Positions 51,753-60,688 of a stretch of DNA of 64,000 bases are shown piece after piece. Within the stretch, counting starts at the first letter, position 1. Each line of letters begins with the position of its first letter. A model generated the notes under the pieces. That model had not been told where the DNA came from. It saw nothing but the letters and a program-made list of their open reading frames with translations, and did not search any database. The stretch covers positions 54,808 through 118,807 of the forward strand of contig JANWVV010000008.1 in NCBI GenBank assembly GCA_025055795.1. The letters run 5' to 3'. The stretch is from Gemmataceae bacterium (GTDB taxonomy: Bacteria > Planctomycetota > Planctomycetia > Gemmatales > Gemmataceae). Position numbers and translations under genes: made by a program.

Positions 51753-54335
51753 ATGCGCGGGTGCCTGGTAACTGGCGGCATACCAGCAATCGGTGTGGTG
51801 ATCGCGCAGGTAGCACTGCTTCTGGCCCAAGGACCGGCACCGCCGGGTCGAGGTGCCGCGAATGACCCGCCACGCACCCCGGTGGTCAAGGCGGAGGAAG
51901 AGCTGGTCGAGAAAGTGCGCAAAGCAATTGAGGCTGGGGTCAAATATCTCAAAAGCCAGCAGCGGGACGGCACTTGGGAAGGGGTCATTCTCAACGTACT
52001 GGCCGACATGGATGGGGGCGTGACCGCCCTAGCCACGCTGGCGTTGCTCACCAGTGGTGTCAAGCCGGAAGATCCCGCCGTGGCCCGCGCCTTGGATTAC
52101 CTGCGGACTATTCCGCCGCGTAAAACCTACGTTGTCGGCTTGCAAACGATGGTTTTCGCCGAAGCCCGGCAGAAACGGGATTTGCCCCTGATTCAACGTA
52201 ACGCCGATTGGCTCATTCGCCATGGTGTCGGCTGGCAGGTGGACGACCAGGGCCGGGTGGTCGGAGGACAGCTCCGCGGCTGGACCTACCCAGCTGGGCC
52301 TGCACCGCCCAACATGGCCGACAACTCCAATACCCAATATGCCCTGCTAGGCCTGTATGCCGCCCGTCAGGCTGGAGCGACGATCCACCCATCCGTCTGG
52401 CAGGAGATCCGTGCCTTCTACGCCCGTACCCAACGGGTACACAGCCCCACCGTAGGCTCGTGGACCTATGCCACTATGACCAACGTGGGCCAACTGGAAC
52501 CCAGCTTCAGTATGACCGTCGCCGGTGTCTGTGGCCTTTACATTGCCAGTATGGGCCTGGGAGAAAGCGAACAGCAACTAGACCCGCAAACCGGCGTAGC
52601 GGCCAACTGCGGTGTATACTCCGAAAACCAGGCCCTGATGCGGGGCATGAATTACGTTGCCTCTCGCTTCAATTTCGAGTCACCCAAGTCTAGTTTCTAC
52701 AACATCTACGGCATTGAGCGGCTAGGCCGCCTTTCCGGCGAACGCTTCATTGGTCGCCACGACTGGTACCGCGAAGGGTGCGAATGGTTGCTGGCCCGTC
52801 AGGAACCCAACGGCGCCTTTCTGGGTAAAGGTGGCATCGATGCCGCTCCGATCATTTCCACTTCCTTTGCCCTTCTGTTCCTGGCCAAGGGGCGCACCCC
52901 CGTACTGATCAGCAAAATGGCCTGGGGCGATTACCAGTTTCGTAATGGTATGCTCGTGGAACTGTCGCTGGGCGAACGCGGCCAGGTCAACTGGAACCGC
53001 AAACACAACGATGTGCGTAACATCGTGGAGTTCTGTAGTCGCGAATTGTTCGACCAGGCTCCCCTGGGATGGCAGGTGTACGACGCTCGGCGACTCAACT
53101 TCGATAATGATCTGGGTCCGGAAGGACGCTCCACAAAGGAAAAAATCCTGGAAGAAGCCGGTGTTCTGTTACAATCCCCACTGTTGTATATCAATGGTCA
53201 CGGTCTGATTGTGGGCGGCCGGGGCAGCCTCAGCCCAGCCCACAAGGAAATCCTCAAAACCTACATCGAGGAAGGCGGCTTTGTCCTGGCCGAAGCCTGC
53301 TGCGGCGACCGGGACTTTGCCGCCTCCTTCAAGGAACTAATGCGCGAACTATTCCCGGACAATCAATTCCGCCGGATGCCGCCGGACCATGCCATCTGGT
53401 CAATCCTGGCCGGTATCACCCCGTTAGACTTTCCGGAGCTGGAAGTGTTGGAGCGTGGCTGCCGCACGGTGTGCGTCTTCAGTCCCAAGCCTTTGGCTGG
53501 CTACTGGGAAGAGGCCAAATACATGCCCAAAGACTCACGCCATCCCGCCAACCGAGGGGAAAAGGCTTTCTGCCTGGCCCGGAACATTGTCGCCTATGCC
53601 ACCGGCCTGGAGTTGCCCAAGCCGAAATTGACTCGTACCCAACTGGTAGCCAAAGGAGCGGAAACTGGCGTCACCCGCAGCCACTTCCGTGCTGCCCAAC
53701 TGGATTTAGGCGATCGGCCCGCTCCGGATGCCTTGAAAAACCTCATGTCGTACTTGCGTGAGCATGCCCGCTTGGATGTCGCCCAAACCAGCGTGGTTTT
53801 ACCGCCGGGCGACGACCAGTTGTTCCTGTTCAAATTCATGTATTTGCACGGTCGTCGTCCCCTCAACCTGTCCGACCTGGAGGTGGAGGCCTTGCAGGCT
53901 AACCTTAACAGTGGCGGACTATTATTTGTCGATGCCGCCTGCAATGGTTTCGAACAATGGAAGGCTTTCGACCGCTCCTTCCGCGATTTCTGTACCCGTC
54001 TTTATCCCAATCACCGCCTGACGGTAATCGAAACTCGCCTGCCCGACGGTCGGGAAGAACCGCTATTCCGCATCGCCCGCGAGGCCGGCATCGATCTGCG
54101 CCTGGTACGCTGCCGCCGCGAAAAACCAGACGGTAGCGGTCCGGAATTGGAAATGCGTACGTATCCGTTGCTGCTCGAAGGGATTCAAGTCGATGGCCGT
54201 TGGGTAGTCATTTATAGCAAATACGATGTCGGCTGTGCCATTGAAGGGCACAAGGCCGCTGACTGCCTAGGGCACGACAAAGAAAGCGCTTTACGCATCG
54301 CGGCTGCCGTCGTCCTCTACTCGCTGAAGCGTTAA
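51753..54335 (+). CDS. Secreted protein with terpenoid-cyclase-like barrel and two DUF4159 domains
   Basis: This 860-residue protein has a signal segment in its first 30 residues. Residues about 45-390 are an alpha/alpha barrel like squalene cyclase or prenyltransferases, with repeats such as GVKYLKSQQRDGTWEG, NSNTQYALLGLYAARQAGATI and CEWLLARQEPNGAFLGKGG. Two DUF4159 modules follow (about 420-620 and 650-860). The first has LLYINGHGLIVGGRG and EEGGFVLAEACCGDRDFAASF; the second has MYLHGRRPLNLSDLEVEALQANLNSGGLLFVDAACNGF. DUF4159 has a glutamine-amidotransferase-like fold of unknown role. The ATG at 51753 lies after a GGGGAT stretch. No operon partner is visible; the convergent gene is the retropepsin-like gene. 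Confidence 0.85.
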   Translation: MRGCLVTGGIPAIGVVIAQVALLLAQGPAPPGRGAANDPPRTPVVKAEEELVEKVRKAIEAGVKYLKSQQRDGTWEGVILNVLADMDGGVTALATLALLTSGVKPEDPAVARALDYLRTIPPRKTYVVGLQTMVFAEARQKRDLPLIQRNADWLIRHGVGWQVDDQGRVVGGQLRGWTYPAGPAPPNMADNSNTQYALLGLYAARQAGATIHPSVWQEIRAFYARTQRVHSPTVGSWTYATMTNVGQLEPSFSMTVAGVCGLYIASMGLGESEQQLDPQTGVAANCGVYSENQALMRGMNYVASRFNFESPKSSFYNIYGIERLGRLSGERFIGRHDWYREGCEWLLARQEPNGAFLGKGGIDAAPIISTSFALLFLAKGRTPVLISKMAWGDYQFRNGMLVELSLGERGQVNWNRKHNDVRNIVEFCSRELFDQAPLGWQVYDARRLNFDNDLGPEGRSTKEKILEEAGVLLQSPLLYINGHGLIVGGRGSLSPAHKEILKTYIEEGGFVLAEACCGDRDFAASFKELMRELFPDNQFRRMPPDHAIWSILAGITPLDFPELEVLERGCRTVCVFSPKPLAGYWEEAKYMPKDSRHPANRGEKAFCLARNIVAYATGLELPKPKLTRTQLVAKGAETGVTRSHFRAAQLDLGDRPAPDALKNLMSYLREHARLDVAQTSVVLPPGDDQLFLFKFMYLHGRRPLNLSDLEVEALQANLNSGGLLFVDAACNGFEQWKAFDRSFRDFCTRLYPNHRLTVIETRLPDGREEPLFRIAREAGIDLRLVRCRREKPDGSGPELEMRTYPLLLEGIQVDGRWVVIYSKYDVGCAIEGHKAADCLGHDKESALRIAAAVVLYSLKR

Positions 54336-54411
54336 ACCCTGAAAAAGCACACCAGTGGGGCATCCCTCGGCTTAGTCACCTGGAGAGCTCTGTCTACCCA
54401 CACCGGGCCAG

Positions 54412-54427
54412 AGCGGATGGATCCGCT
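54412..54427. repeat. Short perfect inverted repeat between convergent genes
   Basis: AGCGGAT-GG-ATCCGCT is a perfect 7-bp inverted repeat with a two-base loop in the gap between the convergent DUF4159 and retropepsin genes. It has no T-tract. It might act as a transcription end or be chance. Confidence 0.3.
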
Positions 54428-54513
54428 TGAGAGCTACTGCTGGTCATTCATTTTTCATATAGCGGGCTTCATAATGGCAGGTGGGCAGGTGTAAACGATG
54501 AGCAGTCGGCCCT

Positions 54514-55488
54514 TCAGTTCCCCAGGCGGGGCGTTACCGTCAGGCGGAGTTGCTGCTCGTCGCGCCGAATGAGCAATTTGACAGCACGACCCGGCGGAAT
54601 TACTTCGGCAGCCGCGTAAACGTCGTCTACCGAATCGGTCCAGCGATCATCGAGCGTCAACAGGCGGTCGCCGGCACGCAAGCCCCCTTCGGCCGCTGGG
54701 CTACCCGGCAGCACCCGTACCACGGTAACGCCCTCCTGGTTATCGTCCGTTCCCTTGGCCACTTCAAAGCCCCAGAGGGCCGCTGGTGCTAAAATCCGCG
54801 GCTCCGGTTTACCTTTGGGCGGATTCATCAGTCTTTCCATCATGCCCTGCATGACGTCCTTGGGCTCATAACCGTTGGGAACCAGGGTTAGCTCCCGCTT
54901 CTGATAGTCGATGGTCGTTTTATAACGAGCGAAGAAGGGAAAGCCGATGATTCCTTCGATCGGACCGAGGACTCTGGCCATAGCACCTACCGTCGGATGG
55001 TCCATGACGACTGCGGGTACGTGGTGCAGTTTTGCCGTGCCGATTTCTAATGTCTCAATGGTTTTTGGTCCTCCCATGCCAAATAAGGGCAGCAAAGGCC
55101 GCTCATTTTTCTTCAGCAGCCCGGCTTCACGGGCCAGTTTGTTACTGACCAGGTTCATCGGTGCCCCAGTGTCGAAGACCAGTCGGTAGGGCCCTTTGCC
55201 GTTGACTTTAACCTGCACGGCCATGTGCCGCGACCGCAGCAACTCAAAGGGTATAACTAGGGGCTTTGCCGGCTCCTCCGCTTTGTCCTGCCTGGTGTCG
55301 GCCCCTTCGCCTTTTTTCTCAAGCGAAGGAGCAGCGATGCCTTTCTCCTGAAAAAGGTCAGCGACTTCAACGGCCCCTGCCCCGGAAGTCAGCCATTGCG
55401 TCCCCCCAATCACGCTGATCAGGCCCAGGCCCATCAACCACCAGCCACGATGCAATAGACCCGTTGACATAGCAGTAAGAAAACTCAT
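54514..55488 (-). CDS. Secreted retropepsin-like aspartyl protease with PDZ domain (second of a tandem pair)
   Basis: This 324-residue protein has a signal anchor (about 12-30) and a retropepsin-like domain (about 78-225). The catalytic motif is LVFDTGAPMNL, with DTGA at 106-109; later GIIGFPFFARYKTTIDYQKRELTLV closes the domain. A PDZ domain follows (about 232-320), with VVRVLPGSPAAEGGLRAGDRLLTL. Such proteins probably act as single-domain proteases that dimerise. The ATG at 55488 is set by AAGGAG nine bases upstream. The gene lies 103 bases after its paralogue at 55592-56581 on the same strand, probably a gene duplication. The substrate is unknown; the PDZ suggests binding of C-terminal or misfolded peptides in the periplasm. 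Confidence 0.85.
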   Translation of the reverse strand: MSFLTAMSTGLLHRGWWLMGLGLISVIGGTQWLTSGAGAVEVADLFQEKGIAAPSLEKKGEGADTRQDKAEEPAKPLVIPFELLRSRHMAVQVKVNGKGPYRLVFDTGAPMNLVSNKLAREAGLLKKNERPLLPLFGMGGPKTIETLEIGTAKLHHVPAVVMDHPTVGAMARVLGPIEGIIGFPFFARYKTTIDYQKRELTLVPNGYEPKDVMQGMMERLMNPPKGKPEPRILAPAALWGFEVAKGTDDNQEGVTVVRVLPGSPAAEGGLRAGDRLLTLDDRWTDSVDDVYAAAEVIPPGRAVKLLIRRDEQQLRLTVTPRLGN

Positions 55489-55591
55489 CGGCGTGGTCTC
55501 CTTAGTTTTTTCTGTTAATTTTTCTGCATGAGCGTCTCGGGCGGTCTCTGGATTTGATCTTATGATCCACACGTTTTGACCCGAGAGCGCG

Positions 55592-56581
55592 TTATAAGCC
55601 CTTGCCAAGTTCGACGGTTATTTCACGTGTCTGCCCCTGACGCTGGATAGTAAAGACCTGCCGGCTGCCAACTCCGGCACGCCGTAAAGCCCGCTGCAAG
55701 TCTTTGGGTTCGTCGATACTGACGCTGCGAATGGCCGTGATGACATCACCGGCTTGCAGGCCCGCCTTAGCGGCTGGCGAATCCGGATAGACCCGGCGGA
55801 TGACCACTTTGCCGTCGTCGTGGGTGATTTCGATGCCGACAAAGCCCCGCGGGGCGACCGCGAAGTTAGGCTTAATGCCTGTCAACGCGGCCAGCATCTT
55901 GATGAAGGGGCCGAACATTTGGATGTCGTCGGGACCTTCGGCTCGAAGACGTTCAGGATCAGGCGGCTCAAAATCGGGGAGGAGCTGGAATCCCAGTTTG
56001 TCCGCCGTAAAGTCGTACTCGATGCGGAAGCGGGCCAGCACGTTGTAGCCGATCACTCCGTGCAGCTCCACCCCTGCCAGACCCAACGTGTTCATGCCGT
56101 CAAGCTGCATCAGGTCTTCTATACGCGCTTTGACCTTCTGCAAGACGACCCCGCCTTCTATTTCGAATCTGTCCAAAACGGCCCACCCCTGGGCGTCACT
56201 GGTCACGCCAACTTTTTGAGCGACCTTGCGGGGAATAAATACCGCTGGCGCCCCGGTATCCAGAATAAAGTTGAATGGTCCTTTCCGATTGATTTTCACA
56301 CGTACCAGAACGTGCTGGGTATCCGTCAGACGGTAAGGAACCTGGTAGCGAAGGGTATCCGGGGCTGGCTGTGTCGCTGTCTTGGACCCTGGCGGGTCAT
56401 CAGCCATTGCGCTGGAATGGTCCGTTGTCCCGACCGCAAACAATGCCAACCCAGCGATAAGGATAATCCATCGCCATGCCGCGTTGGGGCGGTTGCCCCT
56501 CCCCAATGCAGGTGCAGCAGATGTAGGCCTACCCACGGGACTACGATCGGCACGCCATAAAAAAGATAATATTTTCATCAT
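55592..56581 (-). CDS. Secreted retropepsin-like aspartyl protease with PDZ domain (first of a tandem pair)
   Basis: This 329-residue protein is built like its downstream neighbour: a membrane or signal segment (about 37-52), a retropepsin-like domain with DTGA at 108-111 in FILDTGAPAVFI, GVIGYNVLARFRIEYDFTADKLGFQLL, and a C-terminal PDZ domain (about 230-325) with RRVYPDSPAAKAGLQAGDVITAI. The N-terminal 36 residues are basic and unconserved. ATG 56581 or the next codon can start it; the ribosome binding site is weak. The two proteins differ in the middle: this one has a longer linker. Both would be periplasmic, with an unknown target. Confidence 0.85.
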   Translation of the reverse strand: MMKILSFLWRADRSPVGRPTSAAPALGRGNRPNAAWRWIILIAGLALFAVGTTDHSSAMADDPPGSKTATQPAPDTLRYQVPYRLTDTQHVLVRVKINRKGPFNFILDTGAPAVFIPRKVAQKVGVTSDAQGWAVLDRFEIEGGVVLQKVKARIEDLMQLDGMNTLGLAGVELHGVIGYNVLARFRIEYDFTADKLGFQLLPDFEPPDPERLRAEGPDDIQMFGPFIKMLAALTGIKPNFAVAPRGFVGIEITHDDGKVVIRRVYPDSPAAKAGLQAGDVITAIRSVSIDEPKDLQRALRRAGVGSRQVFTIQRQGQTREITVELGKGL

Positions 56582-56983
56582 GGAATAGTACCTGCGGTTA
56601 ATCTCATAAATGATTCAACAAATGCAGAGCACTCGACGAATCCAACTCATTTTAGCGAGTGCACCGTCCGCATTCCCAGATCCTTGTGGATACGATGTTA
56701 TTGATTCAGAACTGGTCGGTCCTCCCCTCGAACGGTATCACTCCGGTTCATCAATCTGATGCACTAGCTCAAACGTGAGTTGACCGTTGATTGATCGTAG
56801 GGCTGACTGACCTTATATTCGAGGGAGGCCCGATGAGAATTTAAACTTTTTTACAAATATAATACTCGCAGATAAGCCTTAAAAAGTAACCTGGTCCAGC
56901 ATGTGGGATGTTTCCCTTGGTTGGGGTGTAACGTAACCAGGAACAAGGGGAGCAGGTGATTTTGCCTTCCGGCGGAGAGAATT
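56582..56983. other. Divergent intergenic region with promoter-like elements
   Basis: These 402 bases lie between the divergent retropepsin gene and the large membrane protein gene. A plus-strand pair TTGATC (56791-56796) and TATATT (56814-56819) with 17-base spacing is the best promoter candidate for the large gene. A perfect TATAAT at 56858-56863 has no good -35 partner. No other gene was found. Confidence 0.4.
56791..56819 (+). promoter_or_regulatory. Candidate sigma-70-like promoter for large membrane protein
   Basis: TTGATC at 56791-56796 and TATATT at 56814-56819 are separated by 17 bases. They match the consensus at four and five of six positions. Distance to the GTG start is about 165 bases. 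Confidence 0.35.
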
Positions 56984-59900
56984 GTGGAGATTGCACAGCT
57001 AGAAGCGGTCCTGCAAGGGGTGGAACCGGCCCTGCGTCTGGTGAGCGAGCGGCACTTGCTGCAGGTGCTTTACTATCTGCGAGATTGGGGGTATCCCTAT
57101 GCCGTCCATTCAGGTTTACCGTACTGGATCGGCCGGGCTGATCTGGAAGCAGTCGGGACGTTGCCTGCCGAGGTGCTACGCGGCCAGGAAAATCCACTGC
57201 TTTTGATAACCACACCTGACGATCGGCTGTGGGATGAGCTTCCACCTGCTGAACAACTGCGTGGCTACTGGCGGTTACTGTTTCAGGCCGCCATCTACCG
57301 TCGTGTGGACCAGGCTTTGCGAAACCACGATTGGACCAGCGAAGATTGCCACCGGCGGCTGCTCCGCTGGGGCCATGCCGCAGAACGGGAAATCCTCCAC
57401 GTGCTGACCGAGGAGCACATGCTCCCGGAGCAGGCGGGGCCCGTCAGTGTCTATCGGACGTTTGCGGCCGCATACCTGGACCTGGCGTATTTCGAGCCGG
57501 AACGCTTGCCGGATTTTTTTCCGTCCCTGCCCCCGCAGGAGGTAATCCGGCAGCAATTGGAAAGTGAATTGGGGGCCACTGACCTACTGACCAAAACACG
57601 TCCCACTGGGGCAGCCGAACCTCAGATCCACGAGGCCCCCCCCGAGCAGTGGTGGCAGCTACCGGCGTCGCGTCTACCGCGATCGACCGGCCAGGATGCC
57701 CCCAGCGAGGCCTTACGACGCCAGTATGCGGAAGAGGCCGCCGCCGCTGCGAAACAGGGCAACTGGATACGGGCGGCCATCCGCCACATGCAACGGGCCG
57801 AACAGGAACCGTCCGTCACCGAACAGTCATCCGCCCACGCCCAGGCACAAGCCGCTCTGCAGCAGGTGGTGACTGGCTTGGGCCGACTATGGAATTGGGA
57901 CGAACTCCTGCAGCAGCAATGGCTACAGGCCCTGCGTCCGTTGCTTCCTTTAGCGGCTCAGGGCCGCTGGCCCCGGGCCGCCCGCTGCTTGTACGAACTG
58001 CAAAAACTCCAAGGAACCCTGCAACGCGAAGTTTACACCGTCGATCTGGTGGAGTTTCTACGCACTTTGGGCCGACGGCCGATCGTCCGACCCCTGCCGC
58101 ATGCACGGACTGTTCGCCAACTGATCAGTCTGCACAAGGCCCGCCGCCAGATGCTGCGTGCCGGCTTGACGCCAGCTGCCCAACTCCGCCTCGACCAACT
58201 GTTCGACCACCAGATACAGCAGGTAGAACAGGCCGTCCGCGACCAGTTAGCTCCTGTGATCCGTGCTTGCCTGGACCAGGCAGGCCTACGCCCCGCTACG
58301 GTAGTCGAACAGGTCGGACGGGAAAAGCTCATCGCCGAATTGCTGGACCAGATTTGCACCAGCGGTTACGCCCGCTTCGGCCACCTCCGCGATGCGATCG
58401 CTCGCAACAACCTGAAACTGCCCGATCTGCGTGGCCCCGGCGAATGGCTGATCGGCGACGGCCTGCTCCGCGCTGACTTGCTTCTGGCAGAACAACTTGA
58501 CGGCGTGTATCACCGCGGCGAATTCTACTTACGCCTCCTGCAACGCTTCAGTGCCTTGTTTTTCGGAACCCCTTGGGGACGCTGGCTGACCTTATACCTC
58601 GCCTTGCCGTTCGGCGGGGCTTTCCTCATCCTGATGTTCCTTGAAGAGGTGCGTCATCTGGGTCATAAGGCGATCCATTTGTTTGTACCTGCGACCGCCT
58701 CAGCCCGTTCCGAGCCGCCTAGTACATCCGAGACCACCCTTCCGCTGGTACCGGCAATGATCGATCCGGAATCAGGCCTGCCCTTGGCCCCTCCCCCCCG
58801 ACAGCACACCGAAACCGCTCCAGGCTCACCGGGCAAAGTTGCGTCCGAGGTGAACGACGTTGGGCAGTGGGATCCCACCCATGATCCATCCGCCAGGCCT
58901 TACGATACCGATGACGATAAGCTGTCCCCAAGTCCACCTGCTTCGGACCCGGCCATTCTCTGGTACGGTAGCGAACATGGATCCTCGCTGGTCACGGGTG
59001 TTCTGACCTCCTCGGCTGCCGTAGAGGAGCCGCAAAAACCTGCCCCCTCCTTGCTGGTGGCTCCTCCCACTATTTTGGCGGTGGGATTGTTTTTCCTGTT
59101 GGCACTTCATGTGCCACCTTTTCGTCGCACGCTGCTCCGGGGACTGTGGCATGCCGGTGTCCTGCTACGCTGGATGCTGTGGGACGCTCCTCGTGCTCTG
59201 TGGCGTTCCCCCATGTTTCGCTCCCTGCGCCAAAGCCGGCCCGTCCGCTTTCTTTACCACCATCTCTGGACCCCCACCCTGCTGACCTTGCTCAGCTATC
59301 TGATCCTGTTTCTGCTCGGTGTCAACCCTCTGTTTTTGTTCAACTGGTTGTGGGCAGTGATCTGGGCCGGTATGACACTGGCGTATAACACCCCCTGGGG
59401 CTGGTTGATCCAGGACCGCATTGCCGAGGCCCTGGCCGACTGGTGGCGTCGCGTACGGGCCACCTTGCTCCCGGGTCTGATTGCGGTGGTCATCGATTGG
59501 TTCCACCGCCTGGTCAACTGGGTAGAACGGGGACTGTACGCCGTCGATGAATGGCTCCGCTATCGTGGCGGCGATTCCCGCGCGATGCTGGCCGTCAAGG
59601 CCTTGCTCGGATTACTCTGGTTTCCCATCGCCTATGCCTTCCGCTTCGTGTTCTACTTGCTTGTCGAGCCTCAGGTCAACCCGGTCAAGCATTTCCCCGT
59701 GGTGACCGTTTCCCATAAAGTGATCTGGCCATTGGTCCCCCAGATTGCGGCATGGACGGGCATTTCCATCTGGACGGTCAGCATGATCATTAATGGCATC
59801 CCGGGGATTTTCGGCTTCATCGCTTGGGAATTGAAGGAAAACTGGCGGTTGTATGCCGCCAATCGCCCTCGGCGGCTTCGGCCTGTGCTGATCGGCCACC

Positions 59901-60457
59901 ACGGCGAAACGATGCGTAGACTGTTGCGACCCGGCTTCCACTCCGGCACCCTACCCCGCTGCTACCGGAAGCTGCGACAGGCCCGCACACCCGAAAAACA
60001 CACCCGCTGGCATCAGGAACTGCATCACGTGGCGCAGGCTGTCCAACGCTTCGTCGACCGCGAACTGGTGATGCTAATCAAACGCGTTCAGCCCGATCTG
60101 TCCCTGCAGGTCAGCTCTGTAGTGACCGGCTGTCGCCGGGTGGTCATCCATCTGACCAACAATGGTTCCGCGACCGAACTGCAACTTGCCTTTGAGGAGA
60201 TTGATGGGCAGATCACAGCTGCCGTTATGGACGAAGGCTGGGCTGCCCACTGCGACGACCTGCAGCGATCCCGGCTCATTTTAGGTTTGCGCGGCCTGCT
60301 TGATGCCGCTGCCGTTGACGTTTACGACGGTCGGGAACGGATTGAACTGGATCTGCCCCTGGCCAAGGACTTCGATGACCTGCGACGCTTCGTCACCTGG
60401 AGTGAATGGCAACGGGGCTGGCAATGCCAACCGCTCCCTCTGGCGGCAACTGCCTGA
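56984..60457 (+). CDS. Large multi-domain membrane protein of unknown function
   Basis: This 1157-residue protein starts with GTG at 56984 (GGAGAG upstream). Residues 1-220 form a soluble domain and 230-520 a helical region rich in Gln, Arg and Leu. A membrane helix lies at about 530-550. A low-complexity section rich in Pro, Ser and Thr spans about 560-690. Hydrophobic segments follow near 690-715, 760-808 (probably two helices), 873-895 and 912-950. The C-terminal domain (about 970-1157) has VVIHLTNNGSATELQLAFEEIDGQITAAVMD and ends with a helix. I cannot assign a family. The helical middle and the position of the hydrophobic segments suggest a scaffold or signalling role. It is a single gene with a Tat isomerase gene after 231 bases. 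Confidence 0.75.
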   Translation: MEIAQLEAVLQGVEPALRLVSERHLLQVLYYLRDWGYPYAVHSGLPYWIGRADLEAVGTLPAEVLRGQENPLLLITTPDDRLWDELPPAEQLRGYWRLLFQAAIYRRVDQALRNHDWTSEDCHRRLLRWGHAAEREILHVLTEEHMLPEQAGPVSVYRTFAAAYLDLAYFEPERLPDFFPSLPPQEVIRQQLESELGATDLLTKTRPTGAAEPQIHEAPPEQWWQLPASRLPRSTGQDAPSEALRRQYAEEAAAAAKQGNWIRAAIRHMQRAEQEPSVTEQSSAHAQAQAALQQVVTGLGRLWNWDELLQQQWLQALRPLLPLAAQGRWPRAARCLYELQKLQGTLQREVYTVDLVEFLRTLGRRPIVRPLPHARTVRQLISLHKARRQMLRAGLTPAAQLRLDQLFDHQIQQVEQAVRDQLAPVIRACLDQAGLRPATVVEQVGREKLIAELLDQICTSGYARFGHLRDAIARNNLKLPDLRGPGEWLIGDGLLRADLLLAEQLDGVYHRGEFYLRLLQRFSALFFGTPWGRWLTLYLALPFGGAFLILMFLEEVRHLGHKAIHLFVPATASARSEPPSTSETTLPLVPAMIDPESGLPLAPPPRQHTETAPGSPGKVASEVNDVGQWDPTHDPSARPYDTDDDKLSPSPPASDPAILWYGSEHGSSLVTGVLTSSAAVEEPQKPAPSLLVAPPTILAVGLFFLLALHVPPFRRTLLRGLWHAGVLLRWMLWDAPRALWRSPMFRSLRQSRPVRFLYHHLWTPTLLTLLSYLILFLLGVNPLFLFNWLWAVIWAGMTLAYNTPWGWLIQDRIAEALADWWRRVRATLLPGLIAVVIDWFHRLVNWVERGLYAVDEWLRYRGGDSRAMLAVKALLGLLWFPIAYAFRFVFYLLVEPQVNPVKHFPVVTVSHKVIWPLVPQIAAWTGISIWTVSMIINGIPGIFGFIAWELKENWRLYAANRPRRLRPVLIGHHGETMRRLLRPGFHSGTLPRCYRKLRQARTPEKHTRWHQELHHVAQAVQRFVDRELVMLIKRVQPDLSLQVSSVVTGCRRVVIHLTNNGSATELQLAFEEIDGQITAAVMDEGWAAHCDDLQRSRLILGLRGLLDAAAVDVYDGRERIELDLPLAKDFDDLRRFVTWSEWQRGWQCQPLPLAATA

Positions 60458-60688
60458 CCTTACCCACTTTGGTTCGTCGATTGTCCCCGGTTCGCCTTGC
60501 GTCCGGATCACCTTACAATACGAACATCTGCCCTGTTGCCTGAAGATCCTGCTGGTTTTTGGTTTTGTGACGCTGCCTGGGTTTGTTACTATCGCTGATA
60601 CAAACCTGAACCAGCTTGGGCCAACCAACCGTGGGCTCCTTACTCGATTTGTTTGAACTATTCTCTCCCCTCAAGGAGGAAATTCGTC

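Noticed and set aside
55754..56560. Plus-strand open frame of 268 codons opposite the first retropepsin gene
   Set aside because: The minus-strand gene has a DTGA motif and a PDZ domain; the plus frame has no recognisable domain.
56858..56863. Perfect TATAAT box before the large membrane gene
   Set aside because: No acceptable -35 element lies at 16 to 18 bases, and there is no extended -10, so it is probably chance in an AT-rich stretch.
57649..58476. Plus-strand open frame of 275 codons in a second frame of the large membrane gene
   Set aside because: It is an overlapping frame of GC-rich low-complexity sequence, with no ribosome binding site.
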